Below, one piece after another: positions 59,501 through 64,000 of a stretch of 64,000 nucleotides of DNA. The position numbers were made by a program, and so were the translations under genes. Within the stretch, counting starts at the first letter, position 1. Each line of letters begins with the position of its first letter. Below the pieces are notes generated by a model. The model was not told the origin of the DNA. It ran no database searches and worked only from the letters and a program-made list of their open reading frames with translations. The DNA comes from Circinella umbellata (Eukaryota > Mucoromycota > Mucoromycetes > Mucorales > Lichtheimiaceae), in NCBI GenBank assembly GCA_025093555.1, contig JAIWNF010000066.1, positions 62,001 through 126,000 on the forward strand, given 5' to 3'.

Positions 59501-61039
59501 AAGTGACACTTACGCGTAATAATTATTTACTCTGTTTCGGATGGCAGCGGGAAACATAGAAATAATATTGTTCGGGAGATGATCAGATCGGTCCACGAGT
59601 TGCTTGTAAATTTTATTTGCTGTTAGATTAAAAAAAAAAGAAAGATAATAAGAAGTTATTATTTATTAATTTCAGCAATGTTAACAGTAAACATAAATTA
59701 TAATAGCAAAGCATGATTTAATACGTTACCCAAAGTATTAGGTGATTGTCGTAAGTTTATATTAAGCTCGGTAACCAATCCATTAATGTAAGATAACCAT
59801 ACTCTTTTCAAAAAGTCAGGAATATTCATAAGCAAGTGATTACGGGCATCTATTATAAATGGTAATAAATGACAAAAATTAGACTCTTGTATAGGTAACA
59901 AAATAAAATATAGAATATCAAGGGACGACGATAAAATTCAACAATACATACTTGTCATCGCTTTTCTGGCAAAATTTCTTCTAACTTCGGCACGTAAACC
60001 AGGATCCCATGCAGGTACTGCGTAATAAGCTAATAGTATTTAATTAGAGCCTATTACAGTACATAATCATGCACTATTTGGTAATTCATAAAAACAAACG
60101 TAAAGCTTACCTTGACCATTATTTTGTACACGAGCAGGATTAAAGTGATTTGTAAATGTATTATCAAGTTCAGGGTAAGGTGTTGGCTAAACAATATATG
60201 TATATATGTATATGGTTAATAAGTTATTCATGTTAGGCATGTGGACAGTCAATACATAACTCTATAAACAAAACTTACTCGAGCAAGAGCTTCACCAGGT
60301 GGTGTCGTCACCAAATGAAAGGCATTTTCCCAAAAGTTTTGATCTGTTAATGCAGGACGAGTGACATTGGCAGGATCTTCAACAGATCGTAACACATGTA
60401 ACGTTACAAGGTTCATTGCATCCCGTCGAAGAATAGTATATTCTTCTGCAAGTCGACGTATGAAATTCTATAAAAAAAACCACAATTCAGTAAATACTTT
60501 TCATTATATATTTGCACGTGAAGTTTTAACTACAACAAAAAAAAAATGCATATATAATTACCAACATATCTGGCGTACCAGGTGGTGGCTGCCTTGCACC
60601 TGCCAAATAAGGATTTTCTAGAATGGTTTGGAGTTTACATTTACGTGTAACAACTCTGTTACGTCTTCTTGCTGCTCTGTGATTATCGGGGAAAATTTCT
60701 CTCAAATATGCTCTAGCTCGTTCTCGTCCTGATAAAACACATAATAAAAATAAGTAAATACATCTAATATTGTTATATTGATATGCGTGTGTGTATAACA
60801 TAAAGTACTACATTATCCAAATACTTACGTTCCGCCAATGTTTCCGGTCTTGGATTTGGACCCCGTGTTACGGGGAATACCACTTCTTGGTCTTCAATAA
60901 TATCAGCATCAGATCGATTACTTAGAAATGAAAACCCTGACCCGTTTGAATTAAATGAATTTATGGAATCGATTGACATGGCATCCTCAGTGTCGTCATC
61001 ACCTACGCTGTCGGCACTATCAATATCCATAGGCTCCAT
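56580..61039 (-). CDS. Fanzor-like RNA-guided nuclease (eukaryotic TnpB homologue)
   Basis: Eighteen exons (5' to 3'): 61,039-60,829; 60,728-60,562; 60,467-60,279; 60,186-60,111; 60,029-59,952; 59,885-59,730; 59,619-59,514; 59,405-59,123; 59,035-58,882; 58,784-58,668; 58,570-58,418; 58,307-58,208; 58,103-57,906; 57,821-57,698; 57,627-57,439; 57,346-57,189; 57,114-56,993; 56,857-56,580. They sum to 2,859 nt, 952 residues, unbroken. RuvC-I is I-D-P-G-I-R-S-L-V-T-A-V-D (Asp about 562). A basic run lies at about 715-735. The RuvC-II-like part has V-A-Y-G-D-G at 747-752 with Glu at 762, 767 and 784. Zinc-ribbon cysteines are C-S-V-C (791/794) and C-R-H-C (873/876). RuvC-III is D-R-D-L-N-A-A-N-N (Asp 895). 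Acidic N-terminus and C-terminus. Known Fanzors make RNA-guided DNA cuts. Activity here is inferred. Confidence 0.8.
58785..58881 (-). other. GC-AG intron in the Fanzor-like gene
   Basis: Intron 9 begins GCAAGT instead of GTAAGT and ends TAG. Both flanking exons are in phase only with this junction, which gives ..E-T-D-E-A-G-M-F-P... The other 16 introns are GT-AG. Confidence 0.75.
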
Positions 61040-61069
61040 GGCTGGAGAATAAGAACAAGTAGCAATAAA

Positions 61070-61130
61070 GAAAATGTAAGAAAATGTAAGAAAATGTAAG
61101 AAAATGTAAGAAAATGTAAGAAAATGTAAA
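61070..61130. repeat. Decamer tandem repeat just upstream of the Fanzor start
   Basis: Six copies of GTAAGAAAAT end in an A run, starting 31 bp upstream of the ATG. It would lie in the 5' leader or core promoter of the minus-strand gene. Confidence 0.9.
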
Positions 61131-61221
61131 AAAAAAAAGAGATGATGAATAATTTTATGAGGTTTGCAGAAACCGTTCTTTTATACTTAACCGTTGGCTA
61201 AATAGATCATTTTCAGAACAG

Positions 61222-61956
61222 CCATTTTATCAATGACTATTTTTTATCAATGACCATTTATCAATGACTATTTTTTATCAATGACCATTTTATCAATGAC
61301 TATTTTTTATCAATGACCATTTATCAATGACTATTTTTTATCAATGACTATTTTATCAATGACTATTTTTTATCAATGACCATTTATCAATGACTATTTT
61401 TTATCAATGACCATTTATCAATGACTATTTTTTATCAATGACCATTTATCAATGACTATTTTATCAATGACTATTTTTTATCAATGACCATTTATCAATG
61501 ACTACTTTTTATCAATGGCCCATTTTATCAATGACTATTTTTTATCAATGGCATTTTATCAATGACTATTTTTTATCAATGAACATTTTATCAATGACTA
61601 TTTTTTATCAATGACCATTTATCAATGACTATTTTTTATCAATGACTATTTTATCAATGACTATTTTTTATCAATGACTATTTTATCAATGACTATTTTT
61701 TATCAATGACTATTTTTTATCAATGACCATTTATCAATGACTACTTTTTATCAATGACCATTTATCAATGACTATTTTTTATCAATGACCATTTTATCAA
61801 TGACTATTTTTTATCAATGAACATTTATCAATGAACATTTTTTATCAATGAACATTTATCAATGAACATTTTTTATCAATGAACATTTATCAATGACTAT
61901 TTTTTATCAATGAACATTTATCAATGACTATTTTTTATCAATGACCATTTTATCAC
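61222..61956. repeat. Minisatellite of TATCAATGACTATTTTT-type units
   Basis: About 735 bp of alternating units of about 14-18 bp built on TATCAATGAC followed by CATTT, TATTT or TATTTTTT, over 40 copies. Higher-order pairs (long plus short unit, about 31 bp) are visible. Variants include AACATT near 61,820-61,900. It is a non-coding spacer between the Fanzor leader and the MULE remnant. Confidence 0.95.
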
Positions 61957-61959
61957 TAA

Positions 61960-62713
61960 AAATAAAGATAGGAAAAGAGAGAGAAAAAGCCAATGAGACC
62001 TCAAAAGAACAAAATTTAATTGTAGCCAATATAATTGAGGTGTAGTCAATTAAAACAAAATATCCTCTCTATTTATACATGAGATCCTCATCATCACTTC
62101 AGCAGGATGTATCAATTATGTTTCTGAGAATTGTGATAATAAAGAAAATGATTTTTAAATTAAACTTTGTGCGGTTGACGACATGATCCGTCTACACAGC
62201 TGTTACCCATTTGTAGGCGAAGGTCATTGTAGTCTCCCATTTTAATAAATATAACTTTTAACCTTTTATCATTTTTAAAGACCGCGGACGTCCGTATTTC
62301 TGAAACACCCAGTCGTCAGATTAACAGCACCAGACATACTTGTGATTATATCTTTTACTTTAAGCAAGAAAATATGTGTACCATAAAAAGAAAGGGAACA
62401 AGATAAATGGTGTACGTACAATAATTACGTATTGTACCATTTAGTATAAATGTTTTGATTTAATTATGAGTATATGATATAATGAAAGCAAAGAATAATG
62501 GTTAATTCCATTACCGGAAAAAGATTTATTGAGAAAAACAAAGAGTTACTTTGAATACTACTTTTTGTTTGTTGTTATTCAATATAATAATTATACAGTA
62601 GAGGAAAAGTGTTTGATTGTTATTGTTACTACGTACCAACAAATATTACGAATACTTTTCTACAGTATTTCTACGTATACGTACATGTTGTTATTAAAAA
62701 TTATGATACATAC
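61960..62713. other. Spacer between minisatellite and MULE remnant
   Basis: A/T-rich with a less biased block at 62,160-62,340 (GCGGTTGACGACATGATCCG, CCGCGGACGTCCG). No gene or clear repeat end. It could include an element terminus. Confidence 0.5.
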
Positions 62714-64000
62714 AGGTCTCCAAGCTTTACACCATTTCTCTCTTTTAGGGTACCAATATTGGTACATATAATCATAGAATTCAACATAACCATTTACATC
62801 GTGCCACATTGATTTAAACGAATCCTATAGAACCTCAAACAAATCAATACTATCACAATTCATCAAAAGATTCAAAGAATTACGAGCTTGCCGTTGTTGT
62901 TCTTTTGTTTCATGTGTAGAATTTTCGACTTTGATCTTATAGAAATTAAAACAATGAGTTACAAGTTAATACATCGTACCAAAACAAATAATAACGTTTC
63001 ATATATAAAATAAAACCAAATTCACTTACCATTTTTTTATATGTTTCTCCCATGCTCTTTTAATGTGCCAATGACACAAAAGAACCTGAACAACATCACC
63101 CTATACTTGGTTTATAGCATTTATTTCAACAGGACTACAATCGATCATTATAGACTTAGGGACAAAGTTGATGACACTTTTTAACCATTCAAACCAACTA
63201 GCAACAGAGACTGTGGTTTCCGAGTTTGTTATCATAAACCCAACAGGACAACCTTTGTTTGTATCAAGATTTTTGCAAACAATGGTAAATAAATAGCAAC
63301 TATCAGAACTTCGAATAAATGATTTACATGTTTTATGTGTCGAATCAACACAAACAATATCCTGCCTTTGAAGAATCTAAAAAGAAATACCATAATAATC
63401 AATATCGAATCAATCATCAATTAACAACAGATCATTTTTACTTACTGGTTTTTGCCATTTGGATATCCAAGCAATTGTAAATCTATTATTATCTTCATCA
63501 ATATTTGACAATACATCATATCCTTCATCATCAAGATACTTAAGCCAAAGACGTACACTATCTTTATCAAGTGCTGCTTTTTTTGAAAGTCGAGCAAGTT
63601 TTGTTTGAATGAGATTTTGGACGTCTTTATAATGAATAAGTTCTGACACAGGCAACAAGTTTGGGTTATTATCAAGCTATACATTTGTTTTTTTATAACA
63701 ATTAGTATTACATCATTATTATCATATATTAAGTTTACAAAACATACGTAATCTCTTTCTTTACGCGTCAAACGCAATGCATTCTGTATAGCTTCCCAGT
63801 CCATATTTTTATCAACACGTTCAATAATCCATTTGCGAGCTTCTTCAGGTAAACGAGATGCAATAATACTTTCTGAATTTGTAGGATCATGATTATGGTG
63901 ATACCAATAATAAACAGCTTCGTATGAATCATCTGAATACTTATACAAATCAATCTTAGCAGGACAATCAACTTTAGGAATCATTTTGGATGGATCACGT
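62714..64000 (-). pseudogene. Second MULE transposase pseudogene, 5' end outside window
   Basis: Exons: beyond 64,000 to 63,748; 63,676-63,446; 63,376-63,030; 62,935-62,714. It shares motifs with the palindrome transposases: M-D-W-E-A-I-Q-N-A-L-R-L, V-C-V-D-S-T-H-K-T-C (first Asp), G-C-P-V-G-F-M-I-T, I-M-I-D-C-S (second Asp, intact) and C-H-W-H-I-K-R-A-W. Only moderately similar overall. Two TAG codons interrupt it (in ..I-N-Q-V-stop-G-D-V-V.. near 63,109, and ..F-E-V-L-stop-D-S-F.. near 62,826). Coding after 62,714, including the catalytic Glu and SWIM part, is missing. Unlike the palindrome copies it has recognisable introns. Confidence 0.8.

Noticed and set aside
61222..61956. CRISPR-like array
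   Set aside because: The repeats abut with no unique spacers of constant length. It is a eukaryotic minisatellite.
62714..64000. TAG as a reassigned sense codon, because two TAGs interrupt the second MULE
   Set aside because: The PLC-like gene and one palindrome ORF end at TAG in the expected place, and the MULE is also truncated, so ordinary decay is simpler.

Overview
The window looks like a nuclear segment of an early-diverging fungus, most likely a mucoromycete (Mucorales-type). The DNA is very A/T-rich. Genes carry many short GT-AG introns (about 45-120 bp), with polyQ and poly-A/T tracts between and within them. The conserved genes (PKA catalytic subunit, Erf2-type DHHC palmitoyltransferase, Erv29/SURF4, glucose-6-phosphate 1-epimerase) are fungal. 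Two predicted proteins of unknown function resemble lineage-expanded orphan families as I remember them from Mucorales genomes. Species cannot be fixed from the sequence alone.

Region 1 (about 5-19,843) is one giant inverted repeat with arms of 9.6 and 10.1 kb around a spacer of about 135 bp. Each arm carries the same cargo in mirror image: a dead Mutator-like (MULE) transposon of about 3 kb, a degraded second coding region on the opposite strand, an acidic low-complexity ORF, a tandem array of intron-exon-like cassettes, and a nested hairpin of about 380 bp. The arms differ by several percent, by arm-specific disabling mutations and by an indel of about 410 bp, so this is an old genomic structure and not an assembly mirror artefact.

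Region 2 (19,850-33,421) holds a gene-poor stretch, an Erf2-like palmitoyltransferase (minus), a secreted PLC-like phosphodiesterase with a GPI-type tail (minus), a mariner-type MITE, a truncated septin fragment and a multi-exon orphan gene with one frameshift.

Region 3 (33,422-41,560) is repeat and pseudogene territory: a three-copy hairpin repeat, a CENP-B-type HTH fragment, a second copy of a dispersed repeat, an orphan pseudogene, and a diverged locus holding two tandem copies of the acidic-ORF module from the palindrome.

Region 4 (41,857-47,233) is the ordinary gene-dense part: glucose-6-phosphate 1-epimerase (with an apparent 1-nt frameshift), the ER cargo receptor Erv29/SURF4, and PKA catalytic subunit. 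A long gene-poor stretch follows (47,234-54,790).

Region 5 (54,790-64,000) contains a truncated peroxisomal SCPx-type thiolase and then the most interesting single gene here. This is an 18-exon minus-strand gene (56,580-61,039) whose exons join without a break into a 952-residue protein with RuvC-I, RuvC-II-like, zinc-ribbon and RuvC-III motifs of the Fanzor (eukaryotic TnpB) family. It lies between a candidate guide-RNA region downstream and, upstream, decamer repeats, a 735-bp minisatellite and a second, diverged MULE transposase pseudogene that runs off the window.
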